Assembly: GCA_048262715.1 (NCBI GenBank)
Contig: JBLXEV010000004.1
Span: 266,755 to 330,754, forward strand
Reading direction: 5' to 3'
Length of the DNA: 64,000 bases
Source: Albirhodobacter sp048262715
GTDB lineage: Bacteria > Pseudomonadota > Alphaproteobacteria > Rhodobacterales > Rhodobacteraceae
Part shown: positions 52,704 to 61,888 of the stretch, piece by piece
Numbering within the stretch: position 1 is the stretch's first letter
How the letters are laid out: each line of letters opens with the position of its first letter
Made by a program: the position numbers and the translations under genes
The notes under the pieces: generated by a model
What the model saw: only the letters and a program-made list of their open reading frames with translations
Database searches by the model: none
What the model was told of the DNA's origin: nothing

Positions 52704-52826
52704 TAGATATCCTCCAAATACACAGACGACCGACGCGAACCGCGCCAGCCATCTCCCCTCGCTTTTCATTAAAGGGTGTGACGCGCTGGTTTGACATAGG
52801 CAAATCTGCAGAGGTATCTTGCAAAA

Positions 52827-53729
52827 ATGCAGGACAATTTTGACTGGAACGATCTGAAGTATTTTCTGGCTCTGTCCCGCTTAAAGCGGATGACAGCGGC
52901 GGGCCGCGCATTGGGGATCGACCAGACCACGGTCGCGCGGCGCATTCGGGCGTTGGAGAAGTCGGTGGGGGCGCTTTTGTTCATCCGCGATGAGGACGGA
53001 TATGCGCTGACACAGGCGGGGGATCGCTTGATGCCCATCGCGTTGGAGGTTGAGCGCTCCAGCACCCGCGTGCATGAGCAGATTTCCGGCGAGGCGGGGC
53101 GTCTTGCGGGGTCAGTGCGGATTGGCGCGCCCGATGGTTTGGGCACCTTCGTCGCGACCCCGCTGCTGGCGCGGTTCCAGCGCGACAATCCTGATGTCGA
53201 TATGGCCTTGGTGATCCGCTCACGGCAGTTCCAGATGTCGCATCAAGAGGTGCATATGTCATTGGATTTAACCTTGCCCACAAGCGGCAGGTTGCTGGCG
53301 CGGCGGATGACGGATTACCACCTGCATTTCTTCGCGTCGCCCGACTATTTGCGCCGCTATGGCCGCCCTGAAAAACTGCGTGATTTGCGGCATCATCGGC
53401 TCGTCGGATACATCCCCGAGATGCTGTTTTCTGATGAGCTGCGCTACCTTGAGGAGCTGGGCATCACCACGCCTGTCGGCTTCGCATCGACCTCGATGAT
53501 CGCGCAGCGTGAGGCGGTGCGGGCGGGGGCTGGGTTGGCGATTTTGCCGCGATTTATGGCGCTGGACGATCCCGATCTGGTGCCCGTTTTGGTGGAGGAT
53601 TACGTGCTGACGCGCACCGTCTGGATCCTCAGCCATCAGAGCACCGAAGACCTCGCGCGGGTGCGGGTTGTCTCTGAATATCTGCAACAGATCGCCCGCC
53701 GCGAGCGCCACCGATTTTTAATCAGCTAG
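52827..53729 (+). CDS. LysR family transcriptional regulator
   Basis: 300 residues. Helix-turn-helix MTAAGRALGIDQTTVARRI at about 22-40, followed by a substrate-binding domain (90-295). It belongs to the group with the start DWNDLKYFLALSR. It is divergent from the TRAP operon across 123 bp, so it probably controls uptake of the TRAP substrate. The effector is unknown. Confidence 0.88.
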   Translation: MQDNFDWNDLKYFLALSRLKRMTAAGRALGIDQTTVARRIRALEKSVGALLFIRDEDGYALTQAGDRLMPIALEVERSSTRVHEQISGEAGRLAGSVRIGAPDGLGTFVATPLLARFQRDNPDVDMALVIRSRQFQMSHQEVHMSLDLTLPTSGRLLARRMTDYHLHFFASPDYLRRYGRPEKLRDLRHHRLVGYIPEMLFSDELRYLEELGITTPVGFASTSMIAQREAVRAGAGLAILPRFMALDDPDLVPVLVEDYVLTRTVWILSHQSTEDLARVRVVSEYLQQIARRERHRFLIS

Positions 53730-53864
53730 GCCCAAATCGGAACGTAGGCTTCCCTAGCGTCAACTTTTTCCCCGATAGACAACCACGACGCGAATGCGAT
53801 CAGTTTCCCTCGGAGGAGGGCGGCCCGATGCGGGCGTGCCTCAAGACGATGAGGAGGAGAGCGC

Positions 53865-55538
53865 ATGCTGTCTCGCAAAGAGAGCTATGCCGCGACCGTG
53901 GCGGCATTTCATTGGGATATACCCGAATATTTCAATATCGGTTGGGATGTTTGCGACCGTTGGGCCGAATCCGACCCTGATCGGGTGGCGCTGATCGAAG
54001 TGGCGGAAGATGGCTATGGCGCGGTGCGGGAAACCAATTTCGCCGAGCTGCGCTGCTTGTCGAACCGTTTCGCGAATGTGCTGCGCGGTTTGGGTTTGGG
54101 CGGCGATGGGGTGGAGGCGGGCGACCGCGTGGCGATTTTGTTGCCGCAGCGTCGCGAGACCGTCGTCGCCCATGTTGCGGCGTTCAAAGCGGGCTGCATT
54201 TCCTTGCCGCTGTTCACGCTCTTCGGCCCCGAGGCCTTGCTGCATCGCCTGCGCGACAGCGGCGCGCGGGTCTTGGTGACGGATCACGCCAGCCTGTCGC
54301 TGGTGGAGGGGATTCGGGACCAATTGCCGGATCTGGAAGTGATCTTCACCGTTGATGGCCCTGCCGCCGCTGGCGACGCGCAGGATTTCGACGCGGCGCT
54401 GGCCGCCGCCTCGGACGCTTTCACAGCCGTGCGCGCCTTGGCCAATGCGCCCGCCCTGCTGATCTACACCTCCGGCACGACTGGAAACCCCAAAGGTGCG
54501 CTGCATGCGCACCGTGTGCTGCTTGGGCATTTGCCCGGTGTGGAAATGAGCCATGATTTCCTGCCGCAACCACAGGATTGCATCTGGACCCCCGCAGACT
54601 GGGCATGGATCGGCGGGCTTTTGGATGTGCTTTTGCCCGCGCTGCATCACGGCGTTCCGGTGGTGGCCTGCCGCTTCCGCAAGTTCTCGGCCAAAGCGGC
54701 GGCGGATCTGATCCGGCGTTTCAAGGTGCGCAATGCGTTTTTGCCGCCGACCGCGCTGAAGATGATGAAGGCCGATCCTTTGAGCGCGGATTGGGCGCTG
54801 GAGATGCGCTCGGTTGCGTCGGGCGGTGAGCCGCTGGGCGCGCAGCTTCTGGATTGGGGGCGCAAGGCGCTGGGCGTCACGATCAACGAATTTTACGGCC
54901 AGACCGAATGCAATATGGTGATCTCCTGCTGCGCGGCGCTGGACGCGCCCGAAAACGGCGTGATGGGCTGGCCCGTGCCGGGGCACCGTGTGGATGTGAT
55001 TGATGAGACGAGCGCGGAGCGCCTGCCGGACGGGGAAGAGGGGGCGATTGCGATTCTTGCGCCCGATCCGGTGATGTTCCTTGGCTATTGGAACCAACCC
55101 GTTGCCAGCGCAGCCAAATTCCTGATCGGCCCTGAGGGGCGCTGGCTGGTGACGGGCGATCGCGGGCTGCGTCGTCCGGATGGACGTTTGGTGTTCAAGG
55201 GCCGCGACGATGACATCATTTCGACCGGTGGCTACCGTGTCGGCCCCGCCGAGATCGAGGATTGCCTGATTGCCCATCCCGCCGTGGCGATGGCGGGGGT
55301 GGTGGGGCAGCCCGATCCGCTGCGCGGTGAGATCGTTGCCGCTTTCCTGATGCTGCGCGATGGCCATACCGACTGCGCGGAGCTGCGCGACGAGATTGCC
55401 GCCCATGTCCGCACCCGCCTTGCCGCCTATGAATATCCGCGTGCAATTTATGTTGTCGAAGCGCTGCCTGTAACGACGACAGGCAAGATCATCCGTGGCG
55501 AGCTGCGCAAACGCCTGATTGAGGAGAGCACGCAATGA
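53865..55538 (+). CDS. acyl-CoA synthetase (AMP-forming)
   Basis: 557 residues. ANL-family motifs: YTSGTTGNPKGALHAHR (P-loop-like A3, about residue 200), EFYGQTECNMV (A5), TGDRGLRRPDGRLVFKGRDDD (A7/A8), STGGYRVGPAEIED, and the C-terminal catalytic Lys in VTTTGKIIRGELRKR. It activates an acetyl-, medium-chain or aromatic acid to the CoA ester. The stop overlaps the start of the enoyl-CoA hydratase gene (ATGA), which suggests that the thioester is then beta-oxidised. Confidence 0.92.
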   Translation: MLSRKESYAATVAAFHWDIPEYFNIGWDVCDRWAESDPDRVALIEVAEDGYGAVRETNFAELRCLSNRFANVLRGLGLGGDGVEAGDRVAILLPQRRETVVAHVAAFKAGCISLPLFTLFGPEALLHRLRDSGARVLVTDHASLSLVEGIRDQLPDLEVIFTVDGPAAAGDAQDFDAALAAASDAFTAVRALANAPALLIYTSGTTGNPKGALHAHRVLLGHLPGVEMSHDFLPQPQDCIWTPADWAWIGGLLDVLLPALHHGVPVVACRFRKFSAKAAADLIRRFKVRNAFLPPTALKMMKADPLSADWALEMRSVASGGEPLGAQLLDWGRKALGVTINEFYGQTECNMVISCCAALDAPENGVMGWPVPGHRVDVIDETSAERLPDGEEGAIAILAPDPVMFLGYWNQPVASAAKFLIGPEGRWLVTGDRGLRRPDGRLVFKGRDDDIISTGGYRVGPAEIEDCLIAHPAVAMAGVVGQPDPLRGEIVAAFLMLRDGHTDCAELRDEIAAHVRTRLAAYEYPRAIYVVEALPVTTTGKIIRGELRKRLIEESTQ

Positions 55539-56311
55539 ACGAGACCCCTGTTCTGTTCGAAATCCAAGAGGGCGCAGTGGCGCTGATCACGATTGATCGG
55601 CCCGCGCGGCGCAATGCGCTCGATGCGGCGACCTCTGCAGCGCTCTCTGCGGCGGTGGCGCGGTTCGAGGCGGATACCGATCTGCGGGTGGCGGTGCTGT
55701 GCGGGGCTGGCCCCGTGTTTTGCGCGGGCATGGATCTCGCGGCTTTTGGAGCGGGCGAAGCCGATGCGGTTCTGTTCGGGCCGGGGGGCTTTGGTGGCGT
55801 GACCGAGGCTCAGCGCCGCAAACCGCTGATTGCCGCCGTGCATGGCGCCGCACTCGCGGGCGGGTTCGAGCTGGCACTGGCTTGCGATATGATTGTCGCG
55901 GAAGCAGGCTGCCGCTTTGGCGTCCCCGAAGTGATCCGCGGGCTTGTGGCAGGGGCGGGGGGCGCGCTCCGGCTCGCCTCGTTGATCCCGCCAGCGCGGG
56001 CGCGCGAGATTATCCTGACAGGGCGCATGTTTGAGACGGATGAGGCGTGGGATCTGGGCTTGATCGCGCGGCGCGCGGCGGCGGGAGAGGGCGTCGCGAC
56101 CGCGCTGGCACTTGCGCGCGAGATCGCGGCCAACGCGCCCTTGGCGGTTACCGAAAGCCTGCGCCTCAGCCGTGCCGCCGAGCGCGCGCAACTGGCTGAA
56201 CTCTGGCCAGAGAACGCGCGCAGCTTGCGGGCGATTTTGGCCAGTGAGGATGCAAAGGAAGGCGCAAAGGCCTTCTTGGAGCGCCGCGCGCCGCAGTGGC
56301 AGGGGCGCTAA
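55535..56311 (+). CDS. enoyl-CoA hydratase/isomerase family protein
   Basis: 258 residues. Crotonase fold with FCAGMDLAAFG and HGAALAGGFELALACD. Both catalytic Glu residues are kept (GGFELAL and FGVPEVIRG), unlike the crotonase at 27007, so real hydratase activity is likely. It is translationally coupled to the acyl-CoA synthetase upstream. No dehydrogenase gene accompanies the pair in this window. Confidence 0.9.
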   Translation: MNETPVLFEIQEGAVALITIDRPARRNALDAATSAALSAAVARFEADTDLRVAVLCGAGPVFCAGMDLAAFGAGEADAVLFGPGGFGGVTEAQRRKPLIAAVHGAALAGGFELALACDMIVAEAGCRFGVPEVIRGLVAGAGGALRLASLIPPARAREIILTGRMFETDEAWDLGLIARRAAAGEGVATALALAREIAANAPLAVTESLRLSRAAERAQLAELWPENARSLRAILASEDAKEGAKAFLERRAPQWQGR

Positions 56312-56357
56312 CGCGTCAGACCGTTGCTCTCGCTACGAGACGGTTGGGCACAGAAAA

Positions 56358-56382
56358 AGGCCCATCCACGCAGGATGGGCCT
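56358..56382. terminator. terminator between the hydratase and PRC-barrel genes
   Basis: AGGCCCATCC/GGATGGGCCT with loop ACGCA; a five-T run on the minus strand makes it strongest for the PRC-barrel gene. Confidence 0.85.
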
Positions 56383-56404
56383 AATCCTAAGGGTCTAGTC
56401 GGAC

Positions 56405-57346
56405 TTACTTAACTTCGTATTCCGGCTGTGCTTTCAGCGCCTCTTTGGTGCTGTCGATATAGATGCGGTACTCGTCACCAGCTTCATTGGTCAGGATCTG
56501 AAGCTCGTCAAAGGTGACAGCCACCGATTTCGCGCCCATCCCGAGGAAGCCGCCAACATTCACAACAACTTGCTGGATCTTGCCGTCATCGCCGACGACC
56601 AGCGAGTCGATGTCGCCAACAGTTTCGTCATTGGCACCGTAGACGGTCGCACCTTCAAGGTTTTCCACGGTCAGTTGCGTGGCGGTCGCCATGTCAACTT
56701 CGGTGTAGCCCTCACGCGTGACCGCAGGGCGGTTCAGCATTGCGCGATCCGGTGCGGGGTCGGAGACCATGCCCATACCCGGAGCGGCTTCGCCTGCAGG
56801 GGCAGCCTCAGGAGCCGGTTCGGTCCCAGCAGCGCCCATACCAGCGCCTGCTTTCATATCCGCATCTGCCTTGGTTTCAGCCTTGCCATCGAGCTCACGC
56901 TCGAACACCGGCATTGCTTCCAGCGCCTCTTTCGAGGTGTTCACGACGAGGAAACGGTCGCCGCTATCGCCTTCTTCATGCACCACTTGGATTGCACTCA
57001 TCGGCACAGCAACATCCCGTTCACCAGCGCCAAGGAAACCGCCGACGCCAAGGATCACGGCACTGACTTGGCCATCCTGAGTCACGACGACGTCGTTGAT
57101 TTCACCGATGTCGTCCCACTCGGCCTCGCCACCATCGGCGATCTTCGCATCAGCCGCCACTTCGGCTTCCGAATTGTAGATGCGCATCCCGATCAGATCC
57201 GACGCATAGAAGTCGGTCGGTTGCACTTCAACAGCGGTGAAGCCTGCTGCGGCAGCAGTTTCAGTTGCAGTGGTTTGCTCGGTTTGAGCGTTGGCAGCAC
57301 CTGCCATAGCGAGGATGATTGCAGTCGTTGTCATAAAGCGTTTCAT
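56405..57346 (-). CDS. exported protein with two PRC-barrel domains
   Basis: 313 residues with a signal peptide ending ANA (about 20). Two PRC-barrels: about 45-150 (DLIGMRIYNSEAEV ... VVTQDGQVSAVILGVGGFLGAGERDVAVP) and about 225-310 (LEGATVYGANDETVGDIDSLVV ... VVVNVGGFLGMGAKSVAV). A flexible Ala/Glu/Pro/Met linker joins them. The function of such periplasmic PRC proteins is unknown; a stress role is suggested by the GGAAC-N16-CGTT promoter 45 bp upstream. GAGGACACC precedes the start. Confidence 0.9.
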   Translation of the reverse strand: MKRFMTTTAIILAMAGAANAQTEQTTATETAAAAGFTAVEVQPTDFYASDLIGMRIYNSEAEVAADAKIADGGEAEWDDIGEINDVVVTQDGQVSAVILGVGGFLGAGERDVAVPMSAIQVVHEEGDSGDRFLVVNTSKEALEAMPVFERELDGKAETKADADMKAGAGMGAAGTEPAPEAAPAGEAAPGMGMVSDPAPDRAMLNRPAVTREGYTEVDMATATQLTVENLEGATVYGANDETVGDIDSLVVGDDGKIQQVVVNVGGFLGMGAKSVAVTFDELQILTNEAGDEYRIYIDSTKEALKAQPEYEVK

Positions 57347-57390
57347 GGTGTCCTCATTTGTTATTTCGTGTTCATCACGATCGAAGAGAC

Positions 57391-57415
57391 AACGTCGGCC
57401 TTAGCTGAATGTTCC
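57391..57415 (-). promoter_or_regulatory. EcfG-like promoter of the PRC-barrel gene
   Basis: Minus strand GGAAC (57415-57411), 16 bases, CGTT (57394-57391). This is the consensus of the alphaproteobacterial general-stress sigma factor EcfG/ECF15. The start codon lies 45 bp downstream. Confidence 0.6.
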
Positions 57416-57459
57416 AAGTTTTTCTTAGAAATACTTCCGTTCAACCATTGAAATCATTT

Positions 57460-57484
57460 GGAACTTTTTCGGTGGAGCGGCGTT
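57460..57484 (+). promoter_or_regulatory. second EcfG-like promoter, plus strand
   Basis: GGAAC, 16 bases, CGTT, facing away from the PRC-barrel gene. No protein gene lies downstream on this strand; an intrinsic terminator follows at 57532. Confidence 0.45.
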
Positions 57485-57489
57485 CGGGC

Positions 57490-57559
57490 GTGCTCGCGCG
57501 GGTGCCAAATTTATGCTGAGCACCTGTGAGGGCAGCCCGTTATGGGCGTGCGCTTTTTT
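57490..57559 (+). ncRNA. possible short stress-induced transcript
   Basis: Inferred only from an EcfG-like promoter (57460-57484) and a terminator-like hairpin (GCAGCCC, loop GTTAT, GGGCGTGC with one bulge, then GC and six T's, 57532-57559). The RNA would be about 70 bases. An open frame starting at 57513 crosses the terminator, so it is not a convincing gene. Confidence 0.3.
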
Positions 57560-57674
57560 CGACAATCTACAGGATTGTCCAACCCAAAAACCGCGCAGTA
57601 AGGCACGGCTCTACGGGATGAGAACAGGACTCGAAAAGAGATTTTGCCTGAGGGATCCGAGGCGCGCGGTTGGC

Positions 57675-57977
57675 TCATTTTTCGCGCAAATAGGCCCATG
57701 AGACATAGCCTTTGAGGCCACGCGCGCGTTCGAGATAGACGCTGCACCAGCGGGTACTGCCGATCTGTTCGCAATCTTCCACGCGTAGAAGCGTGCCGTT
57801 CGGGAGCCCCAAAATCACGTTGAAACCGATGCCGGGTCCGGCGCGCATTTTCAGCATGTCATCTTTCTCAACGCCGTAGACCTCGTAGCGGCCACGCCAC
57901 CCCGCCGCCGCTGGCCCTGTGGTTACCGCGATTGCGAGCACCGCCGTCATCAGTGTGAAAAGCACGGTTCCGCGCAT
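57675..57977 (-). CDS. exported SH3-domain protein
   Basis: 100 residues: signal peptide to about residue 25 (AAAG), then a bacterial SH3-like domain (28-98) with LKMRAGPGIGFNVILGLPNGTLLRVEDCEQ and a Cys pair (C69, C78) that may form a disulfide. The C-terminus is GYVSWAYLREK. Such domains often bind peptidoglycan or envelope partners. It is isolated; no terminator with a T-run was seen. Confidence 0.85.
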   Translation of the reverse strand: MRGTVLFTLMTAVLAIAVTTGPAAAGWRGRYEVYGVEKDDMLKMRAGPGIGFNVILGLPNGTLLRVEDCEQIGSTRWCSVYLERARGLKGYVSWAYLREK

Positions 57978-58273
57978 GGATCTCTCCTCTTATCTGCCTC
58001 GCGACCCGTTTAATCTGTTCCGCCGGTGAAAGAAACGGCGAGATGATGGCGCATGGCGACAGTCCGCCCGTGTTCGGCGTAAGTGATGGGCGTTCTGGCT
58101 GCCGGGCCCATATAGCTAGCGGTCCAGATGTAAGCTTTGCGCGATCAGAGATGTGGGGAGTAGCGGCATGAGGCATAGGCATCGCCCCAATTGTTCGCGG
58201 GAAGATCTGCAACCGGAAAGAAGGCTGCGCTGGATGGCGCTCAGCCTCAAGGTATCCTGCGCGGAAACCAGCT
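57978..58273. other. intergenic stretch, no gene seen
   Basis: About 300 bases between the SH3 gene and the response regulator. Short frames here overlap other genes or lack a ribosome-binding site. Nothing else recognised. Confidence 0.4.
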
Positions 58274-58663
58274 TTAAACGGCGGCTGCCAAGAGTTTTGC
58301 CTCCTCGGCTAAGACCTCCTTAAACGCGGAGAGCGTGATCGGTTTGGTCAGAAAACGCCCCACATTGAGATCATTCGCGTCGGCGATAAGCCGAGCAGCC
58401 AAAGCGTCGGCATGCGGGCCGCCTGTGATGAACCGGATCCTTAGGTATCGCTTGATGGCAGGCATATGATAGGCGACGTCCATTCCATCCAACTCCGGCA
58501 TCTGAATATCACAGATGACCAACGCGGCCCCGTTTTCTTGCTTCAGGCTGTTCAGCAGATCCATCCCGTTTTCATGCAGCGAAACCTGCCAGCCACCCGC
58601 GGTGGCAACTTCCGCCAGAAAGCTGGAAAAATCGGTATTATCGTCAGCAATATACAAACGCAT
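58274..58663 (-). CDS. single-domain response regulator
   Basis: 129 residues, a lone receiver domain. Acidic pocket D7-D8 (YIADDNTDF), phospho-acceptor D52 (ICDIQMPELDG), the switch Thr in RFITGG and the Lys in LTKPITL are all present. With no output domain it probably passes phosphate on or acts by protein contact. It follows the hybrid kinase gene by 75 bp on the same strand and is its likely partner. Confidence 0.92.
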   Translation of the reverse strand: MRLYIADDNTDFSSFLAEVATAGGWQVSLHENGMDLLNSLKQENGAALVICDIQMPELDGMDVAYHMPAIKRYLRIRFITGGPHADALAARLIADANDLNVGRFLTKPITLSAFKEVLAEEAKLLAAAV

Positions 58664-58738
58664 TGATCTCCTCCCGATTGCTTGGTTACGCCCTGTGCCT
58701 CGTCACGCCTTGCTTTGCGCGCGCTGTTTGGAGTTGCC

Positions 58739-60907
58739 CTAAGGGGTCCGTTGATCTTGCAGCAGATCGGTTCGGGACGCGTGAACAATAGCCTCCACCA
58801 AATCGAGCCGATTGATCGGCTTCATCAATATTGTGTCCTCGATCCGCCTCGTTTGATGGGTTTTGCAGGTGTCGTGGGCATATCCAGACATGAAAATGAA
58901 GGGCATGTCGGGGCAGTCTTCCCTTATGCGCTGCGCGAGTTGGACCCCCTGTAAACTCCCCGGCATCACTTGATCCGTGACAATCACATCAAACGCCTTC
59001 GTTTCCGCCCATGTCGCGAAGGCTTCGTCGCCGGACCTGGCGGTCGCGATTTCGAAGCCGCGACTGACCAGTGCCTCGCGGTAAACTTCCAAAAGATCCT
59101 GATTGTCATCAACAAGAAGAACCCGAACGGAAGCCTGTGCGCCGTCAGAGGGGCCCTGCATCCTCCTTGGATCCGGAGTCACGTCAGGGGCTGTCATCGC
59201 TTTGAAGTAGAGCCGGAAGGTCGTCCCAACGCCGACCTCTGAGTAAACGCGCACGCTGCCGCCCGACTGTTTCATGAAGCCGATGACCATCGATAGACCG
59301 AGCCCAGAGCCGGCATTCGGGGGCTTTGTTGTGAAGAAGGGCTCGAAGATCTGCCGAACGTGTTCCTTGGGGATGCCAATGCCGGTATCGGTGACGGAGA
59401 CAATCACGTAGGGGCCTGGTTCGATCTCCTCGTCACGTTCAAAAATATAATCTGCGTCGATGTGGGTATTCGTTGTCTCAATCGTCAACCGACCGCCGTC
59501 AGGCATTGCATCGCGTGCATTGATCAGCAGGTTGATAACCGCGTTTTGCGCTAGGCTTTGATCCACCTCGATTTGCCACGGATCGGGCGCAAGCGTGGTT
59601 TTGATCTCGATATTCGCGGGGATCAGCCGAGTCGACCAGCCCGTGCTTTCTTGGATGATCGAATTCATGTCGGTGCGCACGGGTTGCAAGGTCGATCTGC
59701 GCGCAAAGCTCAGCATGTTTTTCGTGAGGCCTGCGCCGCGCTTCGTCGCGCGGATCGCGGCCTCGAGATATGGCTGGATTTTCTTTGGCTCGTCTGTTTC
59801 CTGTGCGAGTTCTAGATTCCCCAGTATGACCGCCAAAAGGTTGTTGAAATCATGTGCTAGCCCGCCAGCAAGATTGCCAACGACCTCCATCTTTTGCGAC
59901 TGGCGCAGTTTTTCCTTCAGCGAGATCATTTCGGAAACGTCCTGAACCGTCCCCGCAGCACCGATCTGGATCCCGCTTTCATTCAGAATGGGTTCGCCAG
60001 ATTGGCAGAGCGTTCTGATTTCACCATCGGGGCGGATCACCCGATGTACACAGACAAAGGCGCGTTTCTCGCGATAGGCTTTTTGAACGGAAGTCCGAAG
60101 TTTCTCGTGATCCTCTGGCGGCACAAGGTTCCAGAAAAAAGCAGCGGTGCCATCGAAACTTTCGGGTGAGACGCCGTAGATCTGCATTGTTGTCTCGGAC
60201 CATGACAGGTGCCCCTGTTCGTCACTCGTCCAACGACCCAAACCCGCAATACGCTCTGCATGATGGAGTTGTCTCTCCTGCTCTGCGAGGCGTCGGCTCG
60301 TTCTCTCAGCCTGCCGCCGCCGTTCGTGCTCACGATAGAATATCACGGTGAGAATGAGCGCAGCAAAGGCGGCGGTCGAAAGTACAACCAGCTTTACAGT
60401 CTGAGACCGCTTTAGAAAAAACGCGTCAATTTCGGCTTCGACTTGGCGGATCGCGCGGGCGGCATCTGTATCAGAGACCCTGACGGCTTTATCGACCTCC
60501 CGAACGGAAAGGCCATTTTGCTTTGCGATCTCGGTCTTGTCGAGCATGGCGCGATAGGAGGCCAAAACATCGTCAATGGGTTGCAAATTGGCATTCAACT
60601 GCCACGTGCCTGTCAGCCTTTGGATCGTTTCCAAAGCGGCCGTCGCCTTGTCGAGATCCTCCATGGCACGCGCACGATAAGCGGCTTCGTCAGGTCTCAA
60701 TATGTAGTTTTTGAAATTGTGAATGAACCCATCGTAGCCAATGGCCCGCTCAAATTGCAGGAAGGCACGCGGCATTTGGATTGCGGCGCGCTCGGTAGAG
60801 ATAAAGCGCTCGAAGGAGAAGCCCAGCAGGCAAAAGGCGAGGATCGTGCAGAACAGCGCGGCGACAGATTTTCCCTTAAATGCGGGTTGGGCAGGGAGGC
60901 TTTCCAT
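58739..60907 (-). CDS. hybrid sensor histidine kinase
   Basis: 722 residues. Helix 1 (about 13-32), a periplasmic helical sensor of about 140 residues (33-170), helix 2 (172-192), a coiled linker, a PAS domain (about 212-325), HisKA with the phospho-His352 (GGLAHDFNNLLAV), HATPase with N-box NLLINARDAM and DTGIGI (507-512), and a C-terminal receiver with D645 (IVTDQVMPG). The signal is unknown. A four-step relay with the downstream receiver would still need a phosphotransfer protein. Confidence 0.93.
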   Translation of the reverse strand: MESLPAQPAFKGKSVAALFCTILAFCLLGFSFERFISTERAAIQMPRAFLQFERAIGYDGFIHNFKNYILRPDEAAYRARAMEDLDKATAALETIQRLTGTWQLNANLQPIDDVLASYRAMLDKTEIAKQNGLSVREVDKAVRVSDTDAARAIRQVEAEIDAFFLKRSQTVKLVVLSTAAFAALILTVIFYREHERRRQAERTSRRLAEQERQLHHAERIAGLGRWTSDEQGHLSWSETTMQIYGVSPESFDGTAAFFWNLVPPEDHEKLRTSVQKAYREKRAFVCVHRVIRPDGEIRTLCQSGEPILNESGIQIGAAGTVQDVSEMISLKEKLRQSQKMEVVGNLAGGLAHDFNNLLAVILGNLELAQETDEPKKIQPYLEAAIRATKRGAGLTKNMLSFARRSTLQPVRTDMNSIIQESTGWSTRLIPANIEIKTTLAPDPWQIEVDQSLAQNAVINLLINARDAMPDGGRLTIETTNTHIDADYIFERDEEIEPGPYVIVSVTDTGIGIPKEHVRQIFEPFFTTKPPNAGSGLGLSMVIGFMKQSGGSVRVYSEVGVGTTFRLYFKAMTAPDVTPDPRRMQGPSDGAQASVRVLLVDDNQDLLEVYREALVSRGFEIATARSGDEAFATWAETKAFDVIVTDQVMPGSLQGVQLAQRIREDCPDMPFIFMSGYAHDTCKTHQTRRIEDTILMKPINRLDLVEAIVHASRTDLLQDQRTP

Positions 60908-61208
60908 CGCGGTTTGTCTCAGTTTATGAAGGTTTAAAAGGCGTTTTACATTGCGATAACCCGCCTTTGGCCCAGTTCGCGAGCGATACTCTTGAGGGTA
61001 AAATCGTTACTGAAAGGCGAAAGACGTTCGGAGAAGGCTAGCGAAGTATCCTTTCCAATGCGTTAATTTTCGCAAAGATCAGGATGTGCTGGTGTCTCTC
61101 ACGCGGATGTTAGCCTCAGCTTGAAGCTAGGGCGTGCGCAGTGTTTTTGTGCCACGCGGCATGTCGCGCGCCTCGAATGCCCCTAAGCCTTGGTTTTGGC
61201 GCGTCCCG
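60908..61208. other. intergenic stretch, no gene seen
   Basis: About 300 bases upstream of the histidine kinase gene and downstream of the GntR gene. It should hold the kinase promoter; I recognise no operator, repeat or RNA. Confidence 0.4.
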
Positions 61209-61856
61209 TTACGCTGCGAGATGCCGCAAGCCCTGTGTCACATCGGTGCGTACCGCAAGCCGCAGCCCCGGATCATCGCCCGCCCGGAGCGCTGCCAGAA
61301 TAAGCCGATGATGGCGCGGCGGATCATTGCGGGAAACGCGATTATAAAGCGCCCTCATCGTCGGCCCGAGTTGGAGCCAAACCGTCTCAATAACTGCCAG
61401 CATCGCGGGGGCCTGTGCGCGCAGATAGAGCGCGCGGTGGAATTCCAGATTGGTGCGGATGTAGGCGACAGCGTCCTGCTTGGCGACGGCCTCGGCGATG
61501 CTCGCATTGATCACGGTCAGGCGGTCAATTAGGGCGAGATGGGCGCGGGGCAGGGCGCGGGATGCCAGTTCCGGTTCGATCAGCGCCCGCAGCGCGGCGA
61601 GTTCCTCCAACCGCTCATTCGAGAGTTCCGGCGTGGCGACACGGCCCGAGGAGGACAGCGTCAGCGCGCCCTCCGCCACCAACCGACGCAGCGCCTCGCG
61701 TGCCGGCGTCATCGACACCCCATACGCTTTGCCTAGCCCGCGCAGCGTCAAGGATTGCCCCGGCATCAGCTCGCCATGCAGGATCTGCTGACGCAACGAG
61801 CGGTATAACCGATCATGCGCGGAGGAGGTATCTTGCGGGCGAGGTTTAAGCGTCAT
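61209..61856 (-). CDS. GntR family regulator, FCD subfamily
   Basis: 215 residues. Winged helix-turn-helix at about 14-80 (LTLRGLGKAYGVSMTPAREALRRL), then a helical FCD ligand domain (about 88-205) with the metal-site His residues in EFHRALY and RHHRLILAAL. FadR-type regulators respond to small organic acids. No obvious target gene is adjacent. Confidence 0.9.
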   Translation of the reverse strand: MTLKPRPQDTSSAHDRLYRSLRQQILHGELMPGQSLTLRGLGKAYGVSMTPAREALRRLVAEGALTLSSSGRVATPELSNERLEELAALRALIEPELASRALPRAHLALIDRLTVINASIAEAVAKQDAVAYIRTNLEFHRALYLRAQAPAMLAVIETVWLQLGPTMRALYNRVSRNDPPRHHRLILAALRAGDDPGLRLAVRTDVTQGLRHLAA

Positions 61857-61888
61857 GATTTGATCACCGCATATAGGGCCCTGTCAGG

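Noticed and set aside
53841..55535. 564-codon open frame antisense to the acyl-CoA synthetase
   Set aside because: The plus-strand gene carries every ANL motif; the antisense product is low-complexity His/Arg/Gln-rich.
57513..57701. 62-codon frame on the plus strand beside the EcfG-like promoter
   Set aside because: It crosses the intrinsic terminator and runs into the SH3 gene; no ribosome-binding site.
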